Assembly (NCBI RefSeq): GCF_949987535.1
Contig: NC_080067.1
Coordinates: 82,113,985 to 82,177,984, forward strand
DNA length: 64,000 bases
Source: Balaenoptera acutorostrata
Taxonomy: Eukaryota; Chordata; Mammalia; Artiodactyla; Balaenopteridae
Direction: 5' to 3'
Below the pieces are notes generated by a model. It did no database searches. It was given only the letters and a program-made list of their open reading frames with translations, and was not told where the DNA came from. The position numbers and the translations under genes are program-made. This document shows positions 34,540-46,700 of this stretch, in pieces; within the stretch, counting starts at the first letter, position 1, and every line of letters starts with the position of its first letter.

Positions 34540-34800
34540 CCATAGCTTCCTGACTGGTCCCCTCTGCTCTTGGATCTTGCTTTTCCAATCTCATTACAAC
34601 ATTGCCAGAGTCTGCCTCCCAAAACATAATGGCCCTTGACATCCCTGTCCCCCCCAATTCATGGACTCTTCATTGTCTTTAAACTGAAGCCCACCCTCCT
34701 CCACATAGCGTTAAAGAGCCCAACCCACCTTTCCACCTTCACCCATGGTTGCCAGTCAGTCCCCTCACTCCACCCCACCCTTCAGACTCAATTCCCATCA
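34540..34800 (+). repeat. L2 LINE fragment
   Basis: 'ttcctgactggtcccctctgctcttggatcttgc...agagtctgcctcccaaaa...ctcttcattgtctttaaactgaagcccacc' follows the internal order of the L2 3' region. Diverged. Confidence 0.5.
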
Positions 34801-35654
34801 CTAATCCCCAGATGTACCATTTCTTTATCCAACAAACAGCTAAGGGGTACCTCCTACGTGCCAGGTATGGGGCACAAGAATGAGTAAGATACCAATTCTG
34901 CCCTCAAGGAGTTCAGCAGACTGTGGAGACAGTTCTGAAAACAAGTCAAGATAATACAATGTGACAAGTGCTATAACAGAGATAAAAGCAAGGTGTGCTG
35001 GGAGCTGAGGAAGGAGTGCCTAGCAGCCTGTGGTGGTGGGGGAGGAAAAGGCATTAGAGAGGCATCACAGAGGTGCTACAGATTTGGTTTGTGCTGGGGG
35101 TGCATGTGAAAAGGGTGATCTCTGCAGAGATTTAAAGAGCCGTTTATGGCGGCTGGATGATGTGCAGAAGTGGTGGATAGTGAAAGCTAGCAGGTAGGAA
35201 GAGGCAGTTTGGGGGACAGTTTTCAGTCGGGTTGTGACAGGCATGATCAGATGGGGACAAAGCGGAGGACAGATTGGAGGGCAAGGAGGGAGAGTTGGTA
35301 ATTGTCTAGGCAATGAGGAGGGAGGATCTGGGCGAAGGTAGTAGCCAGAGAATGTGGAAGAAGAGACAGAAGTGAAAAGACAAGGGCATGGTGGCAGGAC
35401 TCTGGGAACTGGGATAGGAGGGCTCGCCACTCTAAGATCTGGGAGTTTGGGGGATGGTAATTCCACCAGTGGCGAGAAAACAGAGGGAGGAGCAAGCTTC
35501 TTGGGGGATGACCTTAGTTTTAGACAAACTGAATCTGGGGTGCTGGTGGATACCAAGGAACATCCATGGGGAGTTCTCCAGTAGACGGGGGTAAGCTTGG
35601 AACTGGGAAGGGAGGCAGGGGCTGAAGACTCAGATTTCAGAAATACCTTAGCGA
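34801..35654. other. Intergenic DNA, part repeat-like
   Basis: 'ctcctacgtgccaggtatggggcacaagaatgagtaagataccaattctgccctcaaggag' near 34850-34915 is an old dispersed-repeat motif. The following 600 bases are purine-rich. A 229-codon frame on the minus strand (35065-35754) spans this and the next L1, so it is not a gene. Confidence 0.5.
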
Positions 35655-36015
35655 AAAAATGTTTATTCTTTGGCCCAGCAATTCTACTTGTAGGAATTTC
35701 TCCTAAGGATACAATTAAAGATGTGTGTGAAGATTTATCTACAAAAATGCTCATTGTTTATAACAGTAAAACAGTGGAAACTTTACAAACTGCTACGACA
35801 GTGAAAAATGTCCAACAGTAGGGGACTGGTTAAATAAATTATGCTATATTCATGCAATGGAATTCTGTTCAGACAATAAAATGGATATTGTAGATGGATG
35901 CTTATTGGCATAAAAAAAATCCACAATATTTTGCTAAGTAGAAAAAAGCAGATTCTAAAACTCTTTGTAAAGTCCCATTTTTTTGTTAAGAAAAGAATTA
36001 AGATGTTAATGGTTC
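35655..36015 (+). mobile_element. Ancient L1 fragment (end of ORF2)
   Basis: Forward L1M-type: 'ggcccagcaattctacttgtagga', 'caacagtaggggactggttaaataaatta', 'catgcaatggaattctgttcagac'. Non-coding remnant. Confidence 0.8.
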
Positions 36016-36269
36016 TTTCTAGGTGTTGTAATTATAGATGTGTTTTGTCTTTCTCTTTTCTAGTTTTTATACACTTAATCATACATAGCTTTTGCTATAC
36101 GATGATGGTTACTTAAAATTTTTGAATAAAATGGAAAGGAATGACCTAGGGAGAGCTCAGGGAATGAGAAGGGAATCAAGGATGGAACCCAATCACCTTG
36201 AAGGCCATCTGGCTTCTGTCCATGCAGTGTTCCTCTCATATCGTATTTGCTACATGGCTGTGTGGTAGA
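36016..36269. other. Short unique spacer
   Basis: Nothing recognised. Confidence 0.4.
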
Positions 36270-36450
36270 GTACAAGGAGCTGACTGAACTTAGGTTCCAT
36301 TCTACTACGAACTCTGGACCCTGGGCAAACTTTGATTCTCTAAGTCTTGGTTTTCTCACCTTTATAGTGGGGAGAATAACATCTTCCTCAAAACGGTTAT
36401 GCGACAATAAGATGCACAGACATATTGTTGTTGCTTAATAAATATTAGTC
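36270..36450 (+). repeat. MIR element
   Basis: Forward MIR: 'actctggaccctgggcaaac...ctaagtcttggttttctcacctttatagtggggagaataac...gttgcttaataaatatta'. Confidence 0.7.
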
Positions 36451-36639
36451 CATCCTCCTTTTCTTCCAACTCCTCCTTCTCTGCTGGCCCCAGATTCAAC
36501 CTCTAGAGTCTTTTGGCCCTTACAGTGGGAATTAATGCCTCCTCTCTCCAAACTCCCAAAACGCTCTCTTTGGACCTCTATTGAACACCGACTGAACTGT
36601 GCTCTGAACTGGAATTAGTGGCTTAGCTCCTCTCCCTCC

Positions 36640-36732
36640 CTGACTGTAACCAGAGTTGAGTCACCTCTCTATCCCTAAGGCACCTAGCACAGTGCTTTGC
36701 ACATAGGGGATGCTCTATGAATGTTTGCTGAC
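36640..36732 (+). repeat. L2 LINE tail fragment
   Basis: 'ctatccctaaggcacctagcacagtgctttgcacataggggatgctctatgaatgtttgctga' is the L2 3' end. Confidence 0.65.
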
Positions 36733-37309
36733 GAAATTCATGGTGCTTTTTATGACTTCGCTAATCCTGGATTGATTACTCAAAGGCTGGGATACTCTAG
36801 GGTTAGTTTATTCAGATCTCTTGGAATGTTTCTCCTCCCAATTTGTAACTCTGGCAAGGTTTATCTTCCAATTTGCAAAGAGATGACCAACAGAGAAAGA
36901 AAGAGAAGCTCACCCAGACCTCTAGCCTCTTTGTCAGAAGCTCTGCAGAGAGAGCTGCAGGAAGAAGAGTAAAGTGAAGGTTGTTTCTCCCTCCTCGGAG
37001 TAGAGGTGACACGTCCCCACCCATCCCAGTGTTTAGACAGCCGGAGCTTCCAGCAGGACAGCTTAGGGGCAAGGGGAATTGGATAGGTACATCATTCCAC
37101 AGGCCTAGGTCCTCTTTGACCCGAAGTAAAGTCCCCTCCACTCCTGCTTGTTTGTCGCTGGCGCTGTGCAGGAGTTACGTGGTCCTTCTCTGCCCTCTCC
37201 CCTGTCCTCCTCCAGCCGGGGCTCTCCACCCTGCTCTGGGGCGCATCCTTCCGCCAGCTAACACCTTGCTAGGTAGGGAGCCAGCCTGGCGCTGACGAAA
37301 GATCTTTCG
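36733..37309. other. Unique DNA upstream of the CpG island
   Basis: No repeat recognised. GC content rises toward the right. This is candidate distal promoter sequence of ADCY5, but no motif is decisive. Confidence 0.4.
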
Positions 37310-37455
37310 GTTGCAAGTCAGGAGAGCTGTGTGGCCCATGGCAAGTTAATTAGGCTCTGAAGCCTTAGTTTCCGCATTTATAAACTGGGAATAATCACAC
37401 GGGCCCTGTCCCCTGTCACAACCCAGGGTTATTGAGGGGAATCAAATGAGATTAA
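37310..37455 (+). repeat. MIR element
   Basis: Forward MIR: 'ggcaagttaattaggctctgaagccttagtttccgcatttataaactgggaataa...attgaggggaatcaaatgag', ending in an A-run at about 37453-37466. It is the last repeat before the CpG island. Confidence 0.7.
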
Positions 37456-37800
37456 AAAAAAAAAAAAGTATGAACGGGCAAAGAGCTCTTCACAAACGCC
37501 AGGTGTTCGTAATGCTGTCTGTGGGGTTCCCTCTGGATAACTCTCCACCAAAGCGTTCCTGTCCGCCCCGCCCTAGCTGCATCGGCCTCACCCACTGCAT
37601 CTCCATCTTTCGCGTCACTGTCTTCCTGCGCCTCAGAGATACTCAGTCTTTCCATTTCCACCGTCCATTTCCGGGTCTGGCTCTTGGGCCCCTCCGGCCC
37701 TCCAGGGACTCTGGTCTTCGTCTCCCTGCGGCAGTCGCTGCCTGGGCGCCCCCAGGCCGGTGCGCCCTCCTTTGGTACAGCCGCCCGGCCAGAGAATCGC

Positions 37801-37980
37801 CCAATAAGAGCGCCGGACTCAAATATGACAGCTCAGGAAGCGGCCAATCGAGCCGGGCCGGGGAAGGGGGGCGCAGCGCGGGGGCTGAAGTTGGGTTGAA
37901 TGGGGGGATGGGGATTAAAGGGGGATACAAAAGAGGGGAGCTAGGACTAGGGGCGCAGGAACCCAAGCAAGGGGCGGGGG
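37801..37980 (+). promoter_or_regulatory. ADCY5: Candidate ADCY5 core promoter region
   Basis: CCAAT boxes lie at 37801-37805 and 37844-37848, 43 bases apart. A weak TATA-like ATACAAAAG sits near 37925-37933, and a GC box GGGGCGGGGG at 37971-37980. This spacing and order fit a promoter firing rightward somewhere around 37950-38100. The start site itself cannot be read from sequence, and dispersed initiation inside the CpG island is likely. Confidence 0.45.
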
Positions 37981-38263
37981 AGGACCGCACGGCAGCCAGG
38001 TCCGGCGAAGGGACCACGGGCTGGACGCGGCTCCAGGCGCCAGGGAGGGAGGGGGCGCGGCGAGAATTTTAGGTGAGGAAGGGGAGCTGGGGCCCCCACG
38101 GTACCGGGCGCCTCACGAGGCCGGGCCTGAGGATGCCAGCGGGGCGCCTAGGCGTGGGCCGCGGCCCGGCCGGGGGCGGAGGCGGCCGCGCGCCGCTGTG
38201 AGCCGAGGCCCGAGCGGCGCGGGGGGCGGGGAGGCGGCGGGAGGAGGGGATGCGGAGGGCGCT

Positions 38264-38264
<1 letters not shown>

Positions 38265-38313
<49 letters not shown>
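38265..38313 (+). repeat. ADCY5: Perfect (CGG)16 trinucleotide repeat in the ADCY5 leader/promoter
   Basis: Sixteen uninterrupted CGG units plus one base, about 1.25 kb upstream of the ADCY5 start codon and within the CpG island. Pure CGG runs of this length in 5' leaders are prone to length change and form stable secondary structure. Confidence 0.95.
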
Positions 38314-38374
38314 AAGCGGGCGAGAAGGGAGGAGCGGCGCGAGCGGCCGGAGCAGCGCAGGGCCCGAGGCGTGC

Positions 38375-38470
38375 ATGGCGCGCCCTGAGCCCGGCTCCCG
38401 CGGGTCCCCCCGTAGCGCCCCGGGGGCGCAGCGACTCTTGGGTCGGCCCCTCTCGGCCGGCTGCCTCTGA
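38375..38470 (+). other. Short upstream ORF (31 codons)
   Basis: ATG at 38375 in GTGCATGG context (G at +4), ending TGA at 38468-38470. A candidate uORF if it lies inside the transcript. Confidence 0.3.
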
Positions 38471-38491
38471 GCGCCGGCCCTCGATCTCTGG

Positions 38492-38572
38492 ATGCCGTGC
38501 TCCCTGGGAGAAGCCCGCCTGCGTTGGGGCGGAACGGCGGCGGTGCTGCGCCGGATTCCGCCCTCAGCTTAG
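38492..38572 (+). other. Short upstream ORF (26 codons)
   Basis: ATG at 38492 (G at -3: CTGGATGCC), stop TAG at 38570-38572. Candidate uORF in the ADCY5 leader. Confidence 0.3.
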
Positions 38573-38958
38573 TCCTTCTGCGCCCGGCCGCGGCGGGCCC
38601 GCAGCCGGCGGCGAGGAGCCTGGAGCTTGCGGAGCCGGCGCGACAGCCCTCCTGGGCCAGCGGGTCCGGGCCAGCTCCGCTCCGTTTTGGGGGAAGGGGG
38701 AGGCGAGAGGGGAAGGGCCGCGCTGCAGGAGCCGGTCCTCGCCCCCGCCCCCCTGCGCGGACACGCTGAAGGCTGGGCTCGGCTTTCGCGGGGGCCAAGC
38801 TCCCACTCTCGCCGCGGGAGGTGGGGGATGCGGGCGACGGCCCCCTTGGGCTCCAGGACCCTCCCCCCAGGGCTCCGGAGCTGTTGCTCCGCCCGCCGCC
38901 CCCTCCCCCGTCCTCTCCACCCCCCCCATCCCACCACCCCACCCCTCGTAAGAAAATA

Positions 38959-39096
38959 ATGCTGGCTGGCGCCCGCACCTCCCAGTCGCTCCCAGTCCGC
39001 CGCGAGGAAAGGGCGCCCGCTTGGTTTCCACGCCGGGACCCCTACCGAGCCGCCCTAGCTGCCGCCTCGCCGCGTGTGCCGCTGGGCTCCGCTTAG
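38959..39096 (+). other. Upstream ORF (45 codons) nearest to the ADCY5 start
   Basis: ATG at 38959 in weak AT-rich context (ATAATGCTG), stop TAG at 39094-39096. The last long uORF before the main start 457 bases later. Confidence 0.3.
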
Positions 39097-39312
39097 GCAG
39101 AATCTGCGAGCGCCGCGCCCGGGCATTGCCAGCTCCGGGGAGGCGCCGCCCGCAAGGACACCTCTCCGTCCCGCCTCGTCCGCAACTCCGGTCCTTGTCG
39201 AGCTCGACGCGAGCCAGGAGTCCGGACGTCCCTCTGCGCGCGGCTCAGCAGCTCGAGTAGTCCCCGCTGCCCCAGCTCGGAGCCAACTCCATCTCGGACC
39301 TGGGACTCCTGA

Positions 39313-40716
<1,404 letters not shown>

Positions 40717-41017
40717 TAGTGGGGTGCGCAGGCCTAGGCCTGACTCCAAAGAAAGGCAACCCACTTTCACCCTTTAAAGTGGTGAAAAGAGCCAGAGTGA
40801 CATGGCTGTGTCAGCTGTGTGGTGTCTTCTAGCCCCCGAACCCCCTCTGAGCCCCATCATCTTCCTCTACAAAAAGAGTGCTCTTGTATGTAATGTTCCC
40901 GCTGGTAGAAGACACACCAAACCTTAGCCGTTATTGTAGGGATGCTAATGAGGAAGGAGAGTTGGAGGAGAAAATGCTGTGGAGAGGTCCCCTTCTCTTC
41001 CTGCGCTTTTGTCTCTG

Positions 41018-41028
41018 TATATAAAAGG
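41018..41028 (+). promoter_or_regulatory. Consensus TATA box in early intron 1
   Basis: TATATAAAAGG fits the TATA consensus fully and lies 332 bases after the exon 1 donor, in CpG-poor sequence. No downstream exon is evident, so it may be a chance match or an alternative promoter. Confidence 0.25.
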
Positions 41029-41529
41029 CCCCTGACAAGAGTGGCTGGCCCCTGTAGCAGCCTCCCCGCTCCTGAGAGCCACTGATGGTTTGTTAACCGA
41101 ATGTCCTGGATGGAGGGTTGGGGAGGGGAGACCCTGGGCGCCCCTTACCCAGTCTTAGGGAGGGGAAATGATATAACCCTGCCAGTTGTCTGGGACTGGG
41201 GGTTCTGGAGCTGGAGATATTTCTGAACTTGAGGGAGGACTGACAAGTTTGTTTCATTTGTGAAAGTGCCCCAAGCCAAAAAGCTGCCTTCAGCAAAGGT
41301 GGGAAGGAACCTTTGTGTGTGGTGACGGTCCCCCTCCTGGCCTGAGCAGAAAGCTAGTGTTGGAAGTCGTGACCCCTTCATATGGGTGCTCCTGGTTATT
41401 GCTTATGGTGGGGGCTTTTAACCCACCTGGGATGGGTTAGGCGAGCCTTGAACGGTGGGCTTAGGAGGAAATAAAACTTCTGCCTGGTTAACTGGTGACT
41501 CCCCTGAAGACTTGTAGGGGAGAGGCGTG

Positions 41530-41543
41530 CTTGCCATGGCAAC
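41530..41543. promoter_or_regulatory. RFX X-box-like palindrome
   Basis: CTTGCCATGGCAAC differs from the perfect X-box GTTGCCATGGCAAC only at the first base. It is the binding site of RFX family factors, which control ciliary and neural genes. Confidence 0.4.
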
Positions 41544-42184
41544 CTTGGGTGAGACCAGCTCCTCTGACATGCACACCTTCTCCCCTTAGCGGTCCCCTTG
41601 TCTGTGGCTCTATGGGCCTCATCCATTGGCCCCTGCTGAGCCTACTTGGTTGCGGTGCAACCTACTTGGCTGTGCGAGTCAAGTGGGCCTTTGCTGCAGG
41701 CTAGTCTCCTGACTGTGGACCCTAGTGCGTCCCCCCACGTCTCTCCAGGCATCTGCATCCTCTAACAGAACTTCTTAACTCTATTCCATTGTCATTGCCT
41801 TCCTCCTCCCCACTTCTAGTGCCTTTTCTCAGACTTCAATCTTGTTGAGTACTGCGTCTTTCTTGAGGGGTTCTCCTGTGCCCCCTGGCTTCCTGGGTAT
41901 CATACTCTCCCACAGGGAATACTGTGGGCTTCATGGCGCTGGGCTCTTGCTGTACCTCCAAGGTGCTCTGTGACTGGGAGGGAGGGAGCCTACAACCTCT
42001 CTGGGCCCCGGGTTCCTTGCCTAGTAAGTGAGAGGCTTATGCATGCCCCTTCCAGTTCCAGCCCCTCTGTGCCAAGCCTCACCTTCTACAAGGAGCCCCT
42101 CCTTCCATTCCAGCCATACTGGCCTCTCCCTCTTTTGCATGGCCAACAATGGAGTCAGAGCCACAGAGCGGGGCACTTACTTAT

Positions 42185-42335
42185 TCCCCAGTGCCTATTG
42201 GTTTTACTCCCCATCCAATGTAAGCTCCTTGGATGCAGGAATCCTGAGGTGTATGTGTTTTTCCTTCTCTACTCTCTCTCTCCCTTGTCTAGCACAGTGT
42301 AGGGTACTTAGTAGGGATTTAATAACTGCTTAACA
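42185..42335 (+). repeat. L2 LINE tail
   Basis: 'tgtaagctccttggatgcagga...cccttgtctagcacagtgtagggtacttagtagggatttaataactg' is the L2 3' end. Confidence 0.75.
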
Positions 42336-43994
42336 ATTTGATTGTGTTCCAGTAGGTGAAGTAGTTGGGGTTGTTGATGCTAACTTAAAGTTTTTCTGAT
42401 TTGGGATCAGAAGGAAATAAAATCTATAGAGATCAGCTTTGAACTTAAGAGAACAACCTATTGAGAGCTGGTTTAAAAAAAATTAACTACTATTGTTAGT
42501 GCTTATAAAGACTCCAAATGTTTTGACCTGGGGACCCAAGCTCTCACATGAGTATTATACCTTTGGGGGTTGTTCCTGGCTTGAATGGGAGGCAGGTTGC
42601 TTGGGTGGATATAGCTTTTCTACAGAAAGAAAGGCATGACATCCACATGGAGCAGCAGAGATTTCCAAGATCATTCAGAGTATTTACTGAACCAGATTTG
42701 GGACTCAGGGTCAGATTACAGCCCTAGGAAATCCTAGATGTGTGATTTTAGGAGACTGGAGTCAGATCCCAGGACAGGAGTGCTGGACTAGGGAGCTCCG
42801 TCTCCATCTTAGCATGAAGATGCCATTGCAGCAACAAGAGTTGGCTGACTGACTTCCCCATCTAGTTCCTCAGGCCGGTCCCTCTCCCTTCTCTCCCTAC
42901 CTCCATCACCTCCCACCCCATGCTTCTTTTACCCGTTGTGGTCTTCAGACCTTCCCTTGTCTGTAGGCTTTCGGGTGGGTTTGCACTTAACTTCTCATGA
43001 CCTACTCTGCTGAGTATAGCAGCTCTTGTTAGGAATGGTCCACGATAACAGAATGCAAGCATTCTTTCTATTTGACTTCAGAGAAAACTGTATCTTTTTT
43101 GGTTTGTATTTGATTTGCCTTTCTGCTTATGTCTGATATAAACTTTGTATTTCTTGAGCAAACCCTATTGGATGGTGGGAAATATTAGTGGGACAGTCAA
43201 GCATTATCCTCTGCCTCAGGTTACCCCAGAGCAGCAGGTGTTAGAAGATGGCTTGTGTTAGATGCCTTGTTCTTTTCTTTGGTGAAGATACACATCCAGG
43301 GAAATGGGGCAGCAGTATGCAGTCTCTAATGCGGGAGCTTTGGGAATTTCCCTCCATGGGGCCTTGGACACAGAGTGGGCCCTCAGGAAACTGTGTTGGC
43401 ATTTTCCACTTCTCCTGAGAGGCTGGCCCCCTTGCTCCTACAGCCTAGATCTTCAACATCAGTATCTGATCTGGATTTTTTTTTCCCTGGCCCCTCTTCT
43501 CTTTGGGGCTCTTCCGTTTGCTCCAATTAGGAGGAGAAACATCTAGTATCTCATCTGGTGCCTCCTGAGAGAGCGGAGAGGCAAGGTGGGGCAGCCCTTT
43601 TGGGGGATGATGTTTCTTCCTTTTGCTACATCTCCTGATCTAGCTCTTCCCCTGGTATTCATCCCCCTCCCCCTGCTCTTTTTCTGTCCCTTCCTTTCTC
43701 TTGCCTCCCCCTCCAGTCCCCTGTTGTTCTCTGCCTACCTCTCCTCTCCTCTGCCTGCCTGCTTTTCTGCTTCCCCATCTCTCACTTCCCATTTGCAGCC
43801 TCTCAGCCTCGCCTTCTGTGCTCGCCTCACTGTCGTCTCCTTGGTGGGGTACAGTAGGAGCGTCATGGGTTGTTTTTTTCTCCTTCTTTGCCTGTTAGAA
43901 GTCCCTCTGCTACACCCATACCATAAATAACACTCAAGCATCTGCCAAACACATTCCTCACTTGTGTTAATAGGCTGCAATGATGCTGGAGCCT
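42336..43994. other. Intronic DNA without recognised repeats
   Basis: Mixed-composition unique sequence, pyrimidine-rich at 43640-43800. No exon-like structure. Confidence 0.5.
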
Positions 43995-44008
43995 GTTGCC
44001 ATGGCAAC
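43995..44008. promoter_or_regulatory. Perfect RFX X-box palindrome
   Basis: GTTGCCATGGCAAC is a full 14-bp inverted-repeat X-box, the optimal site for an RFX dimer, in non-repetitive intron 1 sequence 3.3 kb from exon 1. Confidence 0.5.
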
Positions 44009-44738
44009 CTCATTTTTGTTTGACTGTATCCCACTCTGCTACATAAAGCCTCTGCATGCACTCACACACAAACAAGTACACTCACACAACTATTACACAT
44101 GCTTAACTATTAGAGATTATTTTGGAGAAAACATCTTTGGGCCCCATGGGGGCGGGCAGTCATTTGGCCAAGGAGATGAACGTCTCTGCTTGTCCAGTGT
44201 TACTCTAGGAGGTGATAATGGATGCAGGAGCTCTTTGAAAAGTAGAGTCCTGTTCAAATGTGGGGGTATTATTATTCTGCAGCCACATTAAACCCACCTG
44301 ACATGGTTTCTGAAAAGAAGATTCTGACCCTGTGTGGGTCTCCGTGAGCTTGGGAGTGCTGTCAGAGGTTGCCTTTGCAGTGTGGGCTGACCCATCCCTC
44401 CCCAGCCATCATTAGCTCCTTCCTCTCTTCCCCCTAACCCTTTTGGAGAAACTCAGTGATTTCCTGCATTTCTGCCTTTGTGCCTGTTTGAACACACAAC
44501 TGTCACCAGTTGTTCCAGAGATCAGAAAGGCACAGGTGCTGTGTGGGTGATTTTCTGTGACCATGAGCGCGTGTGAGTGTCTAAACTGAGGAGTCTGGGG
44601 CTGGATGGGGCTGGGGAAGCAGACCAAGAAGTGACTGCTGTGGCTGCTGAGGGGTGGGTGCCTGGGTCCATGTGTGGGAGTGTGTCTGTCACGTGGGCTG
44701 GCCCCAGTGTGTACGTGCATGCGTGTGCATATGGATGT

Positions 44739-44778
<40 letters not shown>

Positions 44779-45430
44779 CTATCTGTCTGTCATGTGGGCT
44801 GGCCTGGGTGGTGGAGGGGGGCCCAGGGAAGCCTCTGTGTTGACTTTGAAAGGAGATCATCACAGCTCTGTCCTGTTTATTCTCGGTTGGTGGCTGGCTT
44901 CCTATGGCTGTTTGCATTTCTGATTCTGGGCCTTGACTAACTTTCCGACCTTGACCTCTGGCTCCTCAGGGAAATACCCTGGATGCACACGCCCCCCCTT
45001 ATCATAATGAGGCTGGGGGCTGGACTCGAGTGGTCAGCCCACTCCATGGAGTCCCATGGCTCCATGGAGTCCCACCCTTCCCTTTCAAAACCGTAAGCTG
45101 CCCACCCACTCAGCCATCCGGTGAGCCCCGTGGAGAGCTGGCCCCTCGCTCTGGAACTTGGTCCAGAGGCCTGTGCAGTGGGTTACTATGTGCACTGCTC
45201 CAGCCACTGCCTCCCTGCCCACGGAGGGGTGGGAGGACGGGGTGGTGGTATGGAAGAGGACACACACTTTCACCACGACGCCGGGAATCGTCTGCTGCCA
45301 TTTACTTCCCCCATCACCCCCATTTCTGGAAGAGGGAAATCTGGCCATAGTGAACCCCAGCAGCAACTGCAGGCTGGGGTGGGAGGCTGGCTCTGAGTTT
45401 GTAGCCGGGGAGGGTCTGCTTGTCTTGCCT
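44009..45430. other. Intronic DNA with GT microsatellite
   Basis: Unique sequence apart from the microsatellite at 44741 and a small near-tandem copy of an 18-bp unit (CTCCATGGAGTCCCATGG) at 45042-45074. No exon. Confidence 0.5.
44741..44776. repeat. (GT)18 microsatellite
   Basis: Uninterrupted GT repeat, preceded by imperfect GT/GC alternation from about 44700. Confidence 0.95.
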
Positions 45431-45482
45431 CAACGCTAATTGTATTTGCCGATTATATTTGCTAATTGTTTTCAATTATGTT
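45431..45482. promoter_or_regulatory. Cluster of homeodomain-type TAATT sites
   Basis: GCTAATTG occurs at 45435-45442 and again at 45461-45468, with CAATTATG at 45473-45480, in an AT-rich island within GC-rich intron DNA. A candidate enhancer core by motif content only. Confidence 0.3.
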
Positions 45483-46342
45483 GCCTCCTTCTCTATGCAG
45501 CGGGAAGGGGGTGCTTGGAGGGGAGCAGAAACCTCTGGGGTGGGGGTCGAGCAGAGCTTCTAGATGGAGGGTCATCTTGTGGATCTCAGGGGTGCCTCGA
45601 TGCCTGCGGGGAGGACTTCAGGAATGGCAGAGACCCCGCCAAGGAGCAGAACGATCATCTGCTGTACTTGCGGCAATGTTGACTGTTAATAATACAGTCT
45701 AAGTTTTGATCTGGAGCAAGAGCGTGAGGTCTGTGTGCTGTGCAACACGGAACAGTGTGCTCGTGTTTGTCTATAAAGAGGACACAGACGATGTATTAAA
45801 CCCCAGCTCGGAAACCTGCCCAGCCTCACGGAAGAGTTTTAAATATCAGTGTAAAAGGCCTGGGCAGAAGCTCTCCTGTGCAGACAGGCCCTGGCCACGG
45901 GTCACTCTGTCAGAGGGTGCAGCTGGCAGCAGAAGCAGGGCTGTGGCCCTTGCTGGGCCTGGCCTTGTGTTCTCCCGAGAGGTGCGGATGGAGCGCCCAC
46001 CTCGGTTCCAGCCAGGGGTGGGGTGAGTGTTGGGGGAGGGGACCGAGGTGGGCGCCTCTCTGCGACTGTACCAGTCTCTCGCTGGGTGACTTCCTGTCCA
46101 CGGCTGCCCGCTTGGCACCTCCGTTAACTTTATTTATCTTGTGGTGGGTCCAGTTCGTGGTCGATTACTTCCTAGGAGCGTCGCCTGTGTTGGGAATGGA
46201 AACAGTTTGCCCCAGGAGCTCCGACGTGCTGGTGCCCATAAATCCTTTGGGTGCAGTTACATAAGTCACACTTTAGCGTATCGTATCCTTCTTTCATCCA
46301 TGCCTATGAGGTGGGGGGAGCTCGCTAGTGGAGGGCAGGATC
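45483..46342. other. Intronic DNA without recognised repeats
   Basis: Unique sequence. No exon. Possible conserved non-coding DNA continuing from the TAATT cluster. Confidence 0.4.
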
Positions 46343-46700
46343 AGTGTTGGTTTTTTTTTTTTTTTAATAAATTTATTTATTTATTTTTGGCTGTGTTGGG
46401 TCTTCGTTGCTATGCACGGGCTTTCTCTAGTTGCGGCGAGCAGAGGCTGCTCTTCGTTGCGGTGTGCGGGCTTCTCATTGCGGTGGCTTCTCTTGTGGCA
46501 GAGCACGGGCTCTAGGCGTGCGGGCTTCAGTAGTTGTGCCTCGCGGGCTCTAGGGCGCAGGCTCAGTAGTTGTGGTGCTTGGGCTTAGTTGCTCCGTGGC
46601 ATGTGGGATCTTCCCGGACCAGGGCTCGAACCTGTGTCCCCTGCATTGGCAGGTGGATTCTTAACCACTGCAGCACTAGGCAAGTCCTAGTGTTGGTTTT
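46343..46700 (-). mobile_element. CHR SINE (subfamily B), full length
   Basis: Reverse orientation. T-tract at 46351, tRNA-like head at the right with a mutated end (CAGCACTAGGCAAGTCC). Target duplication AGTGTTGGTTTT at 46343-46354 and 46689-46700. Confidence 0.9.

Larger units (their letters stand above)
38250..38951 (+). other. Upstream ORF reading the CGG repeat as polyarginine
   Basis: ATG at 38250 has a purine (G) at -3. The frame runs 233 codons and translates the CGG tract into a run of about 16 arginines soon after the start (MRRALRRR...). It ends 600 bases before the ADCY5 start, so it would act as an uORF only if transcription starts upstream of 38250. Composition is that of GC-rich leader DNA, so the peptide is not claimed as a functional protein. 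Confidence 0.3.

Noticed and set aside
35065..35754. 229-codon minus-strand open frame
   Set aside because: Its start lies in antisense L1 sequence (35655-36015) and the rest is antisense to a purine-rich tract, so the apparent Ser/Pro-rich protein is an artefact.
38148..38978. 276-codon minus-strand frame through the CGG repeat
   Set aside because: Proline/arginine/glycine composition follows from CpG-island DNA, and it is antisense to the promoter. No independent support for a gene.
44741..44776. GT and CA runs as possible CRISPR-like or regulatory arrays
   Set aside because: They are ordinary dinucleotide microsatellites. No spacer-repeat structure, and CRISPR is not expected in a mammalian nuclear genome.
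45042..45074. Near-tandem 18-bp unit with CTCCATGGAG palindromes
   Set aside because: Only about 1.8 copies; too short to claim more than local slippage.
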